Below, in pieces: positions 15,562 to 25,047 of a stretch of DNA of 50,454 nt (the first letter of the stretch is position 1; each line of letters starts with the position of its first letter). A program made the position numbers and the translations under genes. The notes below the pieces were generated by a model. It saw nothing but the letters and a program-made list of their open reading frames with translations, was not told the DNA's origin and ran no database searches. Origin of the DNA: Christensenella sp. UBA4675 (lineage in GTDB: Bacteria; Bacillota; Clostridia; Christensenellales; Borkfalkiaceae); assembly GCA_002405165.1 (NCBI GenBank), contig DHLF01000005.1, forward strand, positions 197,851 through 248,304. Direction: 5' to 3'.

Positions 15562-16867
15562 TTATTAACTCCTTTATTTCTTTTATTTTTTGTAAAGACC
15601 TTAAACCTATTCTTTTTTTCTTTTCGCTTTTGTCCCTGATTTTTTCATCAAGCGGAACTATTATTCCGTAATTTGCGTTCATCGGCTCGAACTTGCCGTT
15701 ATCGGTAGTTATAAAGCTTTGTAACGCTCCCAAAACCGTTTCGGGCGGGAAAATAACGGGAGTTAAACCCTTTAATTTTCTATCTAAATTTATAGCGCAC
15801 ATAAGTCCGCTAGCCATACTTTCAACGTAGCCTTCTACTCCGCTTAACTGTCCTGCAATAAAAATAAGCGGATATTTTTTTAAAGATAAATCTTTATTTA
15901 AAGCTTTCGTAGAATCTATGTAATGATTTTTGTGCATTACGCCGTATCTTAAAAACTCGGCGTTTTTTAAAGCGGGAATTAAAGAAAATACCCTTTTTTG
16001 CTCGCCGAATAATAAATTCGTTTGAAATCCTACTAAATTATATGCTTCTCCCGATAAATTTTCTTTACGCAGTTGTACGTTTGCGTACGGGTGAAGATTA
16101 GTATGCGGAGAAGTAAGTCCCGTAGGTTTTAAAGGTCCGTATCTCAACGTTTCCTTACCGCGCATAGCCATAACCTCGATAGGCATACACCCTTCGAACA
16201 CGGCGGATTTTTCAAAATCTTTAAGTTCTATTCTTTCGGCTTTTATAAGTTCTTCGTAAAAAACGTCGTACTCTTCTTTAGTCATAGGACAGTTGACGTA
16301 ATCGCCGACGCCGGGCACGCCGTACCTATCTTCGAAAAACGCGTTTGAAAAATCTATTCCGTCAAACGAAACGATAGGCGCAATCGCGTCGAAAAAATAC
16401 TTAGGTTGCCCCGTTAAAGAAGATATATAATCTAATAACTTTTCGCTCGTTAACGGCCCCGTAGCTATAACGGTGGGAACGTCGGGAGCAAAATCTATGC
16501 GTTCTTCGCATATAAAATTTACGCCCGCTTGCTTTAACTTTTCGGTTATTTCTTTTGAAAATTTTTCTCTGTCAACGGCGAGCGCGTTCCCCGCAGGAAC
16601 GCTTGTAGAATCGGCAACTGATATTAAAAAACTGCCTAGCTCTCTCATTTCTTGCTTTAAAAGTCCGCAAGCGTTTGAATACGGGTCGTTACCTTTTAAA
16701 GAATTTGAACAAACTAATTCTCCAAAATTTTTATTTTTGTGCGCGGGAGTAAATTTGTTCGGCTTTAAATCAAATAGGTTAACTTTATAACCCTTTTGAG
16801 TTAAATAGTACGCGCATTCGCATCCCGCAAGTCCTGCGCCTATAACGTTGATATCTTTCATTTGCAA
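15551..16867 (-). CDS. trmFO: Methylenetetrahydrofolate--tRNA (uracil-5-)-methyltransferase TrmFO
   Basis: Folate- and FAD-dependent enzyme making T54 in the tRNA T-loop. It has the FAD-binding GAGLAGCECAYYLTQKG motif near residue 10, NFGELVCSNSLKGN near 47-60, EGCMPIEVMAMRGKETLRYGPLKPTGL near 225-251, and the C-terminal GQLSGVEGYVESMASGL. Length 438 is normal. Its start overlaps the topA stop by 10 bp. The topA-trmFO-hslV-hslU order is the classical Firmicutes one, but the xerC-like codV that usually separates trmFO from hslV is absent. Confidence 0.97.
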   Translation of the reverse strand: MQMKDINVIGAGLAGCECAYYLTQKGYKVNLFDLKPNKFTPAHKNKNFGELVCSNSLKGNDPYSNACGLLKQEMRELGSFLISVADSTSVPAGNALAVDREKFSKEITEKLKQAGVNFICEERIDFAPDVPTVIATGPLTSEKLLDYISSLTGQPKYFFDAIAPIVSFDGIDFSNAFFEDRYGVPGVGDYVNCPMTKEEYDVFYEELIKAERIELKDFEKSAVFEGCMPIEVMAMRGKETLRYGPLKPTGLTSPHTNLHPYANVQLRKENLSGEAYNLVGFQTNLLFGEQKRVFSLIPALKNAEFLRYGVMHKNHYIDSTKALNKDLSLKKYPLIFIAGQLSGVEGYVESMASGLMCAINLDRKLKGLTPVIFPPETVLGALQSFITTDNGKFEPMNANYGIIVPLDEKIRDKSEKKKRIGLRSLQKIKEIKELINEY

Positions 16868-19110
16868 TCTTTATTAGAACATTTAATTACGTTGTCTTTA
16901 CCCGTGTAAACTAGCGGTTTACCGCATTTAGGACACAATTCTCCCGTAGGCATATCCCAGCTCATAAACTTACATTCGGGATAGTTAGAACAGCCGTAAA
17001 AATCTTTTCCGCCCTTGGTTTTCATTTTTTGGGTGGGATTTTTACATAGTGGGCAAATTCCCGCTTTTTCTACTAAGCTCTTAGTGTTTTTACATTTTGG
17101 ACAAGACAAATATTTGCCGAACTTACCCGTTTTAATAAGCATGGTTTCACCGCACTTACTACACTTTTCTTCGCTTTTTTCTTCGTTTTCGTTTTTAATA
17201 TATTTACATTTAGGATAATTTGAACAAGCTAAAAACTTGCCGTATTTTCCGTTTTTATAAACAAGCCTAGAACCGCAAACGGGACATACTTCGTCTGAAT
17301 ATTCTACGTTTTCGGAACGCATATTAGAACAAACGGGATAATTTGAACAAGCTAAATATTTTCCGTACTTACCCGTTCTTCTTACCATAAACGCCCCGCA
17401 CTTTTCGCATTTAATATCGGTAATTTCGTCCCCGTCGCGAGAAGCTTTTATGAGTTGTTGATTAAACGGCGGATAAAAGTCGCTTATAAGTTGATGCCAG
17501 TCCTTTCCGCCTTCTTCTATTTCGTCAAGTTTGTCTTCCATATTGGCGGTAAAGCCTATATCCATAATTTCGGGGAAGAATTTAACTAACAAGTCGGTCA
17601 TTTCGAAAGCTATTTCGTTGGGAACGATATTTTTGCCTTCTTTTTTGGTATATTTTCTCTTTGATAATACGTTTAAGATAGAAGCGTAGGTACTAGGTCT
17701 GCCTATTCCCTTATCTTCCATAGCTTTAACTAGCGTTGCGTCCGTGTATCTTACGGGCGGTTTTGTAAATTTTTGCTCCGCTTTAAAATCTTTTGCGCTA
17801 AGCACGTCCCCTTCCTTACAATCGGGAAGTAAATTTTCGGTGTCTTCGTCAACGGTAAGGGGTTTATAAACTATGGTGTATCCTTTAAATACGGGAACTT
17901 TTCCGCTAGCTTTAAAAGTGTATACGTCGGAATTTACCGCAACCGTTACGTTATTATATTTAGCGTCCGCCATTTGCGAAGCGATAAATCTTTCGTAAAT
18001 AAGTTTATATACCGAATAGTGATTTTTATCCAACAATTTTTTAACTTGTTCGGGCGTTTTGGATAAATCTATCGGGCGAATTGCTTCGTGCGCGTCTTGC
18101 GCGGATTTTTTGGATTTGTATACGTTTGGCTTTTCGGGAACGTATTCCTTGCCGTATTTGTCGGCAATATATTCAAGCGCCTTATTTTGAGCGTCGACCG
18201 AAACTCTTGTAGAGTCCGTTCTGATGTAGGTAACTAACGCTAAGTGTCCTTCGGGCGTTTCCAAACCTTCGTACAAGTGCTGAGCAATGTTCATAACTTG
18301 CGGAGAAGAAAGCCCTAATTTTGCGTTTGCGTCCTGTTGAAGAGTAGAAGTCGTAAACGGCGGATACGCCCTTACGGAAGTAGTGGCTCTTTTTACTTCT
18401 TTTACGATAAAAGGATTGTTTTTAACTATTTCTAAAACTTTTTCGGCTTCTTCTTTGCAAACGGGTTTGTATTTTTTACCGTCTTTTTCGACTAATAAAG
18501 CTTTAAAATCAATCTTTTTCTCGTCGGACAAAACTGCGGAAATATTCCAATATTCTTGCGGAACGAAAGCTAAAATTTCTCTTTCTCTATCGACTACTAA
18601 TTTAAGCGTTACGGACTGAACTCTACCCGCCGATAAACCGTCTTTAATTTTTTTACATAAAAACGGGCTTAACTTGTAACCGACCAACCTATCCATTACT
18701 CTACGAGCTTGTTGAGAATCGACTAAATTGTAATTTATATCCCTAGGGTGAGCTATTGCGTTTTTTATAGCTTTTTCGCTTATTTCGTTAAATTCTATTC
18801 TTACAGCTTTGTTTTTTATTCCCAAAACTTCTTGCAAGTGCCAACTTATCGCTTCCCCTTCTCTATCGGGGTCGGTTGCAAGAAAAATTTTATCGGCTTT
18901 AGAACTTTCGTTTTTTAAACGCGTTATCGTAGTTTTTTTATCTTGAGAAATAACATAATTAGGCTCGAAATTGTGAAGTACGTCAACGCCTAATCTTTTT
19001 TCGGGCAAATCTCTTATATGTCCTCCGCTTGCGTCTACTTTGTACTTTCCGCCCAAATATTTTTCAATCGTCTTTGCCTTAGATGGCGACTCCACTATTA
19101 CTAATTCCAT
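16858..19110 (-). CDS. topA: DNA topoisomerase I
   Basis: Type IA topoisomerase relaxing negative supercoils. The TOPRIM domain begins MELVIVESPSKAKTIEKYL and contains ATDPDREGEAISWHL near residue 78. The catalytic Tyr lies in LVTYIRTDSTRVS near residue 295. The C-terminus holds a series of four-cysteine zinc ribbons (from about residue 570), some repeated as CxxCG...GKYGKFLACSNYPxC. Length 750 is in range for enzymes with several zinc ribbons. AAGGAGAAAT precedes the ATG. Confidence 0.98.
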   Translation of the reverse strand: MELVIVESPSKAKTIEKYLGGKYKVDASGGHIRDLPEKRLGVDVLHNFEPNYVISQDKKTTITRLKNESSKADKIFLATDPDREGEAISWHLQEVLGIKNKAVRIEFNEISEKAIKNAIAHPRDINYNLVDSQQARRVMDRLVGYKLSPFLCKKIKDGLSAGRVQSVTLKLVVDREREILAFVPQEYWNISAVLSDEKKIDFKALLVEKDGKKYKPVCKEEAEKVLEIVKNNPFIVKEVKRATTSVRAYPPFTTSTLQQDANAKLGLSSPQVMNIAQHLYEGLETPEGHLALVTYIRTDSTRVSVDAQNKALEYIADKYGKEYVPEKPNVYKSKKSAQDAHEAIRPIDLSKTPEQVKKLLDKNHYSVYKLIYERFIASQMADAKYNNVTVAVNSDVYTFKASGKVPVFKGYTIVYKPLTVDEDTENLLPDCKEGDVLSAKDFKAEQKFTKPPVRYTDATLVKAMEDKGIGRPSTYASILNVLSKRKYTKKEGKNIVPNEIAFEMTDLLVKFFPEIMDIGFTANMEDKLDEIEEGGKDWHQLISDFYPPFNQQLIKASRDGDEITDIKCEKCGAFMVRRTGKYGKYLACSNYPVCSNMRSENVEYSDEVCPVCGSRLVYKNGKYGKFLACSNYPKCKYIKNENEEKSEEKCSKCGETMLIKTGKFGKYLSCPKCKNTKSLVEKAGICPLCKNPTQKMKTKGGKDFYGCSNYPECKFMSWDMPTGELCPKCGKPLVYTGKDNVIKCSNKDCK

Positions 19111-19125
19111 ATTTCTCCTTTAAAA

Positions 19126-20202
19126 TTAAAAATGCGTCGGCGAATATTCGTCCGCTCCCGTTTTTATTATCGCTCCTTGTAATTCTAATAACACGAGCGC
19201 GGTTAAAAGTTCTTCGCTTTTCATATGCGAAACTTCTATTATTTTATCAACCGAATTTACTCCGTCCGAAATTAAATCGTAAACTTGTTTCGTTAGAGGA
19301 GTAAACCTTTTTTCTTTTTTATTTTCGTATATACCGTATTTTGTTTTAAAATCTTGAATATCGGTAACTAAATATGCTCCGTTTTTAATTAAATCGTTGC
19401 AAAGTCTACCGCTTTCTTCGGTAATATTATACGGAAGACAACAAACGTCTTTCCCTAAATTTAAAGCGTTTTCGCAAGTGGATTTTACCCCGCTTTTAAA
19501 CGAACCGCTAACCACAAACAACATATCGGCAAGCCCTGCGATAATTCTGTTTCTTTGTTCGAAACTATAACTTTTAACGCTGTCGGCAGGCGAATATTCA
19601 CTAATAACCAATCCGTTTTTAGCAATTCTACGCACCGAATTATAACTTGTTTGCGGATAGATTTTATCAAAACCGCCCGCTAAAACGCAAATAACGTTTC
19701 CGTTTTCTACGCTATCCATAGCACAACACTCTACGCCTTCGGAATTACCCAAAACTATTACGACTTTTTCGCTTACCGTTTTAGCAACTTCTTTCGCAAA
19801 CGCCAAATACGGGGATAAAGTTTTTCTAGAACCCGCTATTGCAAGCGTTTGTTGAGCGTTTAAAAGTTCTAAATTTCCGTAGCAATACAACGCTAACGGA
19901 TAATTTTCCAAATCGAAAAGCCGTTGCGGGTACTCTTCGTCCAAATACGTTACCGCTTCTAAATCTTTATAGGATTTAGCTAAAAAGTCGAAATACTGCT
20001 CCGTCATTCCGTACTTAAACGGGTCCTTTTTGCTTCCTTTGCCCCATTTATCTAAAAGTTCGTAAGCAAAGTCTACGTTTTCGAACATAATTTCGGGACT
20101 AGAGTAACGCGCTAAAATTTCCCTTTTTTGATTATAGCTTAAAAAGTTAAAACTGTCTAATATAATTAAAGCTTTTTTATTCTTTTCAGTACAATTTTTC
20201 AT
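19126..20202 (-). CDS. dprA: DNA-processing protein DprA
   Basis: Single-stranded-DNA-binding protein that loads RecA during natural transformation and protects incoming DNA. The Rossmann-like core shows YPQRLFDLENYPLALYCYGN, the lysine/arginine-containing AIAGSRKTLSPYL near residue 120, CVLAGGFDKIYPQ, GLVISEYSPAD and RNRIIAGLADMLFVV. A small C-terminal winged-helix region follows (about 295-355). The start overlaps comM by 17 bp. The comM-dprA neighbourhood suggests, without proving, uptake or recombination of DNA. Confidence 0.94.
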   Translation of the reverse strand: MKNCTEKNKKALIILDSFNFLSYNQKREILARYSSPEIMFENVDFAYELLDKWGKGSKKDPFKYGMTEQYFDFLAKSYKDLEAVTYLDEEYPQRLFDLENYPLALYCYGNLELLNAQQTLAIAGSRKTLSPYLAFAKEVAKTVSEKVVIVLGNSEGVECCAMDSVENGNVICVLAGGFDKIYPQTSYNSVRRIAKNGLVISEYSPADSVKSYSFEQRNRIIAGLADMLFVVSGSFKSGVKSTCENALNLGKDVCCLPYNITEESGRLCNDLIKNGAYLVTDIQDFKTKYGIYENKKEKRFTPLTKQVYDLISDGVNSVDKIIEVSHMKSEELLTALVLLELQGAIIKTGADEYSPTHF

Positions 20203-21718
20203 TTGTCTGTCTGCTTCTGTATCCGCAAGCTTCTAAAACGTGCTTAGCTAAAATGTCTTTACTTTCGTCCATATCGGCAATGGTTCTTGCCACTTTTAAA
20301 ATTCTGCTTCTTGCCCTAGCGGTTAAATTAAACCTTTCGTAAGCGTTTTTTAATATTTCGTTACATTCGGGCGATAAAACGCAATATTTACGGATAAGTT
20401 TTTCGTTCATTTCCGCGTTGGTCTTTACGTTTTCCCCTTCGAAACGCTTTCTTTGTATTTCTCTCGTTCTATTTACCCTTTGTCTTACGATTTCCGAGCT
20501 TTCTTCCAAATCGGTAGCGGATAAATCGTCGTACTTAACGCCTTCTACTTCTATTTGTAAATCTATTCTATCAAGTAGTGGTGCGGAAATTCTTGCCCTG
20601 TATTTTATTATTTGCGACGCAGTGCAAGTACATTGCGCGTTTTTAACTCCGTAATTTCCGCACGGACAGGGATTCATACTTCCGCACAACATAAACGACG
20701 CAGGATAAACCGCGTACGTCTTTGACCTTGCTACCGCTATTACCCTATCTTCTAGCGGTTGTCTTAAAGCTTCTAACACGCTACGGGGATATTCGGGCAT
20801 TTCGTCCAAATACAAAACTCCGTTGTGAGCAAGACTTATTATTCCGGGTTTTGCGTCTGCCCCTCCGCCTATCAAAGACGGTACGGACGCGGTATGGTGC
20901 GGAGTCATAAACGGACGATGAGAAATAATTCCCTTGTCTTTTGCAAGTTTCCCCGCAACCGAATGTATTTGCGTAGTTTCCAAAATTTCTTCTTTTGTCA
21001 TATCGGGCATAATAGAAGGAATACACTTTGCAAGCATAGTCTTCCCCGAACCGGGAGAGCCGACCATTAACACGTTGTGTCCACCGCTAACGGCAATTTC
21101 CAACGCCCTTTTCGCGCCGTATTGACCTTTTACGAATTTTAAGTCGGAAGAAAACTCGTTTAAATTTTCGCTATTTATTTCAAGACTTTTTTTAACGAAT
21201 TCAATCGGTTTTTCGCCCTTTAAACAGGCAACCGTTTCGGACAGCGTTTCAACTGCCAAAACGCAAACGTCGTCTATAAAAGACGCTTCTTTTTCGTTTT
21301 CTTTCGGTATAATAAAATAATCGTACCCCTGACGTTTAGCCGAAATAAGCATCGGCATAATTCCGTCTATAGAACGAACTTTTCCGTCTAATCCCAATTC
21401 GCCTAAAACCACGAATTGTTTTTCGTCTGCAAAATTTTCGTCTTCGGCTTTTATAACGGATAAAGCGATAGCTAAATCGAAATACGCCCCTTCTTTTTTC
21501 AAATCTGCGGGAGCTAAATTTACGGTTATAGCTTTATTCGGAAAAATAAAACCGCTGTTTTTTATCGCCGAACGAACTCTTTCTTTGGATTCTTTTACAG
21601 CCGTATCGGGAAGTCCTACTATATCGAATTTAGGAAGTCCTTTATGTATATCTACTTCTACGTCAACTTTAATACCCGTAAGTCCGTTAAGAGCGTAGCT
21701 TATTCCTTTGGATAACAT
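20186..21718 (-). CDS. comM: ComM/YifB-family Mg-chelatase-like AAA ATPase
   Basis: AAA+ helicase that promotes branch migration in natural transformation where studied. The N-terminal Lon-protease-like domain spans about 1-170. Walker A GSPGSGKTMLAKCIPSIMP is near residue 218, LYLDEMPEYPRSVLEALRQPLEDR (Walker B) near 300, and a cysteine-rich CPCGNYG...CTC insert near 353-368. The C-terminal helical domain ends the protein. Length 510 is normal. It is the first gene of the row, with GAGGTG before the ATG. Confidence 0.94.
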   Translation of the reverse strand: MLSKGISYALNGLTGIKVDVEVDIHKGLPKFDIVGLPDTAVKESKERVRSAIKNSGFIFPNKAITVNLAPADLKKEGAYFDLAIALSVIKAEDENFADEKQFVVLGELGLDGKVRSIDGIMPMLISAKRQGYDYFIIPKENEKEASFIDDVCVLAVETLSETVACLKGEKPIEFVKKSLEINSENLNEFSSDLKFVKGQYGAKRALEIAVSGGHNVLMVGSPGSGKTMLAKCIPSIMPDMTKEEILETTQIHSVAGKLAKDKGIISHRPFMTPHHTASVPSLIGGGADAKPGIISLAHNGVLYLDEMPEYPRSVLEALRQPLEDRVIAVARSKTYAVYPASFMLCGSMNPCPCGNYGVKNAQCTCTASQIIKYRARISAPLLDRIDLQIEVEGVKYDDLSATDLEESSEIVRQRVNRTREIQRKRFEGENVKTNAEMNEKLIRKYCVLSPECNEILKNAYERFNLTARARSRILKVARTIADMDESKDILAKHVLEACGYRSRQTNEKLY

Positions 21719-21798
21719 TTTTCACCTCTATTATATTTTACATTATTTATAGATTTTTGCAAGCAGAAAACGAAATACTTTGTTTTTTTTAGTGAAAA

Positions 21799-21830
21799 AA
21801 GAAAAAAGTCGTCTAAATTAAACGACCCTT
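21799..21830 (-). terminator. Terminator overlapping the end of the 125-residue membrane protein gene
   Basis: Minus strand: GTCGT...ACGAC stem followed by T6. The hairpin includes the last codons and the stop of the gene at 21813-22190. Confidence 0.65.
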
Positions 21831-22190
21831 TTCATAGGAAATATTTTTAATGCTATTAAATTTGAAATAGTTTTTAAAGCTAAAATTAGGTTTGCGTATA
21901 TAAAACGCGAATTTTTTTATATACAAAAATATGGCAACAACGTAGCTAATTACGGGAAGCGATTTTAAGTTATAAAATATCCAAGATATTTTCACGCACA
22001 ACTGCTTACATATTCCGCCTAAAAGTTTAAATAAGTCTTTAAATTCTTTTAAGCGTTTTACAATAGCCGATATTTCGTTTTTTATACGGACTATATTTAA
22101 ACTTAAATCATAATTACACGCAAGTATTAATACTTTTAACAAAAAAACTAAAAATAATAATGTAAGAATATAAAAATATATTTTCTTCAT
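21813..22190 (-). CDS. Hypothetical membrane-anchored protein, 125 residues
   Basis: Not recognised. It has a strong N-terminal hydrophobic helix (about 4-25) that could be a membrane anchor, a basic middle segment with possible amphipathic helix (35-65), a second hydrophobic stretch (about 78-95) and a basic C-terminal tail. AAGGACGTT precedes the ATG and a terminator follows directly, which supports a real gene. It stands alone between comM and ung, transcribed away from ung. Composition is AT-rich like the surrounding DNA. Confidence 0.55.
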   Translation of the reverse strand: MKKIYFYILTLLFLVFLLKVLILACNYDLSLNIVRIKNEISAIVKRLKEFKDLFKLLGGICKQLCVKISWIFYNLKSLPVISYVVAIFLYIKKFAFYIRKPNFSFKNYFKFNSIKNISYEKGRLI

Positions 22191-22304
22191 AACGTCCTTA
22201 ATAGAGAAGTTCGTCCATTTTACTACAACGACTTTGTTTTGTAAAGCTTTTTGAATAAATTTTTCCCCGTTTTTTTAATTTTAAAACGACTTTTTTTAAA
22301 AAAA

Positions 22305-22333
22305 TTGACAAAAAACGACTATTCGTTTATACT
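22305..22333 (+). promoter_or_regulatory. SigA promoter of ung
   Basis: TTGACA, 17 bp, TATACT, giving a start near 22340 and a leader of about 28 nt that contains AAGGAAA before the ung ATG. The -35 hexamer is perfect. Confidence 0.8.
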
Positions 22334-22367
22334 TTTTTTAATACTTATTGAATTTTAAGGAAATACT

Positions 22368-23030
22368 ATGGTTATACTTCAAAACGACTGGGACGACGTA
22401 CTCCACTCTCTTTTTCATGGCGAACTTTACGCTAAAATAAGAGAATTTTTAAAAAAAGAATATTTTACTAAAACTATTTATCCTCCTATGGAAGATTTAT
22501 TCAACTGTTTTAGATTAACGCCTTACAACAAAGTAAAAGTAGTTATTTTAGGTCAAGACCCCTACCACAATAAAGGGCAGGCTCACGGATTATGTTTTTC
22601 GGTAAAAGAAGGCGTACCCGTTCCCCCGAGCTTAGGAAACATATATAAGGAAATATCAAACGAGTACGGAGTCGAAGTAAAACCCAAAGGTGATTTAACG
22701 CCGTGGGCAAAGCAAGGGGTGCTACTGTTAAACACCGTTTTAACGGTTAGAGAAAATCAACCTAATTCTCATAAAGACTGCGGTTGGACGGCTTTTACGG
22801 ACGAAGTAATAAAAAGTTTAAACAAACACGAAAAACCCATAGTATTTTTACTTTGGGGCGCAAACGCAAGAAGTAAAAAGAATTTAATAGACAGGTCAAA
22901 ACATTTAGTTTTAGAGTGCGCTCACCCTAGTCCCTTATCCGCTTACAACGGATTTTTCGGGTGCGACCACTTTACGCAAGCGAACAGATTTTTAATCGAA
23001 AACGATTTAGAACCTATTAAATGGTTTTAA
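22368..23030 (+). CDS. ung: Uracil-DNA glycosylase
   Basis: Base-excision repair enzyme removing uracil from DNA. The catalytic water-activating loop is VVILGQDPYHNKGQAHGLCFSV near residues 58-77, and the Leu-loop HPSPLSAYNGFFGCDHF lies near 188-204. VFLLWGANARSKKNLI is also conserved. Length 220 is normal for family 1. It is monocistronic or co-transcribed with the following dehydrogenase, 70 bp away. Confidence 0.97.
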   Translation: MVILQNDWDDVLHSLFHGELYAKIREFLKKEYFTKTIYPPMEDLFNCFRLTPYNKVKVVILGQDPYHNKGQAHGLCFSVKEGVPVPPSLGNIYKEISNEYGVEVKPKGDLTPWAKQGVLLLNTVLTVRENQPNSHKDCGWTAFTDEVIKSLNKHEKPIVFLLWGANARSKKNLIDRSKHLVLECAHPSPLSAYNGFFGCDHFTQANRFLIENDLEPIKWF

Positions 23031-23036
23031 TATTTT

Positions 23037-23050
23037 GTTGCAAATGCAAC
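23037..23050 (+). promoter_or_regulatory. Inverted repeat upstream of the D-lactate dehydrogenase
   Basis: GTTGCA-AA-TGCAAC is a perfect 6-bp inverted repeat lying at the -35 position of a promoter whose -10 is TATAAT (23073-23078). It is a plausible operator for a redox or catabolite regulator. It does not clearly match the Rex consensus, and the regulator is unknown. Confidence 0.35.
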
Positions 23051-23100
23051 GTTTAAAAAACTAATCTTACGATATAATAAATAAAAAAAGGAGTATTACA

Positions 23101-24132
23101 ATGAAATTTGCATTATTCGACGCAAAACCATACGACAAGCCGTCTTTTGAAAAATACGGCGAAGAAAACGGAATTCAATTTAAATTTTTTGAAACCAAAC
23201 TTAACGCCGACACCGCAAAATTATGTAAGGGATACGACGGCGTTTGCGTATTCGTAAACGATACCGTGAATAAAGAAGTTATAGACTTATTACACGAATA
23301 CGGAATAAAGCTAATAGCTTTAAGATGTGCCGGGTTCAACAACGTTGATATAAAATACGCGTATAAAAAAATTCACGTGGTAAGAGTACCCGCATACTCT
23401 CCTTACGCGGTAGCGGAACACGCAATGGCGTTACTTCTTACAAACGTAAGAAGAATTCATAAAGCGTATAACAGAACGAGAGATTTTAACTTTTCTTTAA
23501 ACAATTTAACGGGATTCGACTTACACGGAAAAACCGTAGGAGTTATAGGAACGGGAAGAATAGGAAAGGCGTTTATCGACATATGCAAGGGTTTTGGAAT
23601 GGAAATACTTGCTTACGATAAATTCCCCGACCAAACAGCAAACTTAAACTACGTTAGTTTAGACGAAATTTTTTCTAAAAGCGACGTTATAAGTCTGCAC
23701 TGCCCTTTAACGGACGAAACAAAGCATTTAATAAATGCGAAAAGCATTAAAAAAATGAAAAAAGGCGTTGCTTTAATAAATACGTCAAGGGGAGCTTTAA
23801 TAGACGCCGAAAGTTTGGTTGATGGCATAAAACAAAGAATTATCGGTTGCGCTTGCCTAGACGTTTACGAAGAAGAATCGGATATTTTCTTCGAAGATTT
23901 TTCGGGACACATAGTAAACGACGACGTTTTGGCAAGACTTATTTCTATGCCGAACGTAATAATTACTTCTCACCAAGCGTTTTTAACGCAAGAAGCACTT
24001 AATAATATAGCTAAAACAACGGTTGAAAATATTTTAGAATTTTTTGAGCGCGGAGCTTCGGTAAACGAACTCTGCTATCGTTGCGGAGAAAGTTCTACCT
24101 GCCGTAAATTAAGAAAAGAAAAATGTTTTTAA
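23101..24132 (+). CDS. D-lactate dehydrogenase (2-hydroxyacid dehydrogenase)
   Basis: NAD-dependent enzyme reducing pyruvate to D-lactate, a fermentation end step. Features: LRCAGFNNVDI near residue 77 with the substrate Arg, VPAYSPYAVAEHAMALLL, the NAD-binding VGVIGTGRIGKAFIDIC near 147-163, HCPLTDETKHLI, ALINTSRGALID with the second active Arg, and the catalytic His region SHQAFLTQEALNNIA near 287. Length 343 is slightly longer than typical because of a cysteine-bearing tail (CYRCGESSTCRKLRKEKC). The Shine-Dalgarno is AAAAAAGGAG. It could instead prefer another 2-oxoacid. Confidence 0.88.
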   Translation: MKFALFDAKPYDKPSFEKYGEENGIQFKFFETKLNADTAKLCKGYDGVCVFVNDTVNKEVIDLLHEYGIKLIALRCAGFNNVDIKYAYKKIHVVRVPAYSPYAVAEHAMALLLTNVRRIHKAYNRTRDFNFSLNNLTGFDLHGKTVGVIGTGRIGKAFIDICKGFGMEILAYDKFPDQTANLNYVSLDEIFSKSDVISLHCPLTDETKHLINAKSIKKMKKGVALINTSRGALIDAESLVDGIKQRIIGCACLDVYEEESDIFFEDFSGHIVNDDVLARLISMPNVIITSHQAFLTQEALNNIAKTTVENILEFFERGASVNELCYRCGESSTCRKLRKEKCF

Positions 24133-24210
24133 TTATCCAAATTAATAAATAGTTTTAACTTGTTAAAATTAATACAAAAATTTAAGTAATAAACTCAAAC
24201 AAAATACATC

Positions 24211-24247
24211 GGGGGCGTAAACGACTTTTACGCCCCCATATTTATTT
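24211..24247 (+). terminator. Terminator-like hairpin after the D-lactate dehydrogenase
   Basis: GGGGGCGTAAA and its exact complement form an 11-bp stem with a 5-nt loop. The following T tract is interrupted (ATATTTATTT), so termination may be moderate. The rest of 24133-24276 is AT-rich without features. Confidence 0.6.
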
Positions 24248-24276
24248 AGTTCTTACACTCTTTATTTATTCAGTTC

Positions 24277-25047
24277 TTACGCTCTTAAACAGTTTTTCAT
24301 TTCTTTTAAAGCGTTTTTTTCAAGCCTAGACACTTGCGCCTGCGACAATCCTATTTCCTTTGAAACTTCGGTTTGTGTTTTTCCTTGATAATATCGCATA
24401 TAAATTATATCTTTTTCTCTATCTTCTAACTTTTCATACGCTTGCTGTAACGCCAGTCTTTCCGTCCACGCGCTATCGTTATTTTTTTGGTCTTCTATTT
24501 TGTCCATAAGTTCTAATTCGTCCCCGTCCTTGCTGTAAACTGGTTCGAATAGCGAAACGGTATCCGCAATGGCGTCCAAACAATAAACGACTTCTTTTTC
24601 GTCGGTATTCATTCTTTTAGCTATTTCTTCCATACTGGCAATTTTGTCTTCCGCTTCTATTTCAGCTCTTACCCTTAAAACGTTATAAGCCGTATCTCTT
24701 ATGGAACGCGGAATTCTAAGCGAGTTATATCCCCTTATAAGCCTTTTAACTTCCCCCATAATCATAGGGACGGCGTAGGTAGAAAACATTACACCGACGC
24801 TTAAATCGAAGTTGTCAATCGCCTTAATAAGCCCTATGCACCCTGCTTGAAATAAATCGTCCGCGTTTTCTTTGGCAGAAGGAAAACGTTTTATTATAGA
24901 CAATACCAAACGCATATTGCCTAAAATAAATTGTTCTCTCGCCTGCTCGTCGCCACGCCTTGCCTTTTTTAACAATTCGGTTGCCTCATCACCCGAAATA
25001 GTCGGCAAAGAAGCCGTATCTATTCCGCAAATAACCACCTTATTCAC
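24277..25047 (-). CDS. sigG: RNA polymerase sporulation sigma factor SigG
   Basis: Late forespore-specific sigma factor. It begins with the SigG-type MNKVVICGIDTASLPTISG, which forms the region that keeps it inactive early. Region 2 follows (GNMRLVLSIIKRFPSAKENADDLFQAGCIGLIKAIDNFDLSVG...FSTYAVPMIMGEVKRLIRGYNSLRIPRSIRDTAYN), then region 3 and region 4 (EKLEDREKDIIYMRYYQGKTQTEVSKEIGLSQAQVSRLE). The start is GTG at 25047 with a strong GGAGGTG. The neighbouring sigE and spoIIGA in the same order as Bacillus make the assignment firm. Confidence 0.96.
   Translation of the reverse strand: MNKVVICGIDTASLPTISGDEATELLKKARRGDEQAREQFILGNMRLVLSIIKRFPSAKENADDLFQAGCIGLIKAIDNFDLSVGVMFSTYAVPMIMGEVKRLIRGYNSLRIPRSIRDTAYNVLRVRAEIEAEDKIASMEEIAKRMNTDEKEVVYCLDAIADTVSLFEPVYSKDGDELELMDKIEDQKNNDSAWTERLALQQAYEKLEDREKDIIYMRYYQGKTQTEVSKEIGLSQAQVSRLEKNALKEMKNCLRA

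Noticed and set aside
16858..17420. Repeated Cys-rich units suggesting a separate gene fused to topA
   Set aside because: Several C-terminal zinc ribbons are a usual part of Firmicutes and other type IA topoisomerases.
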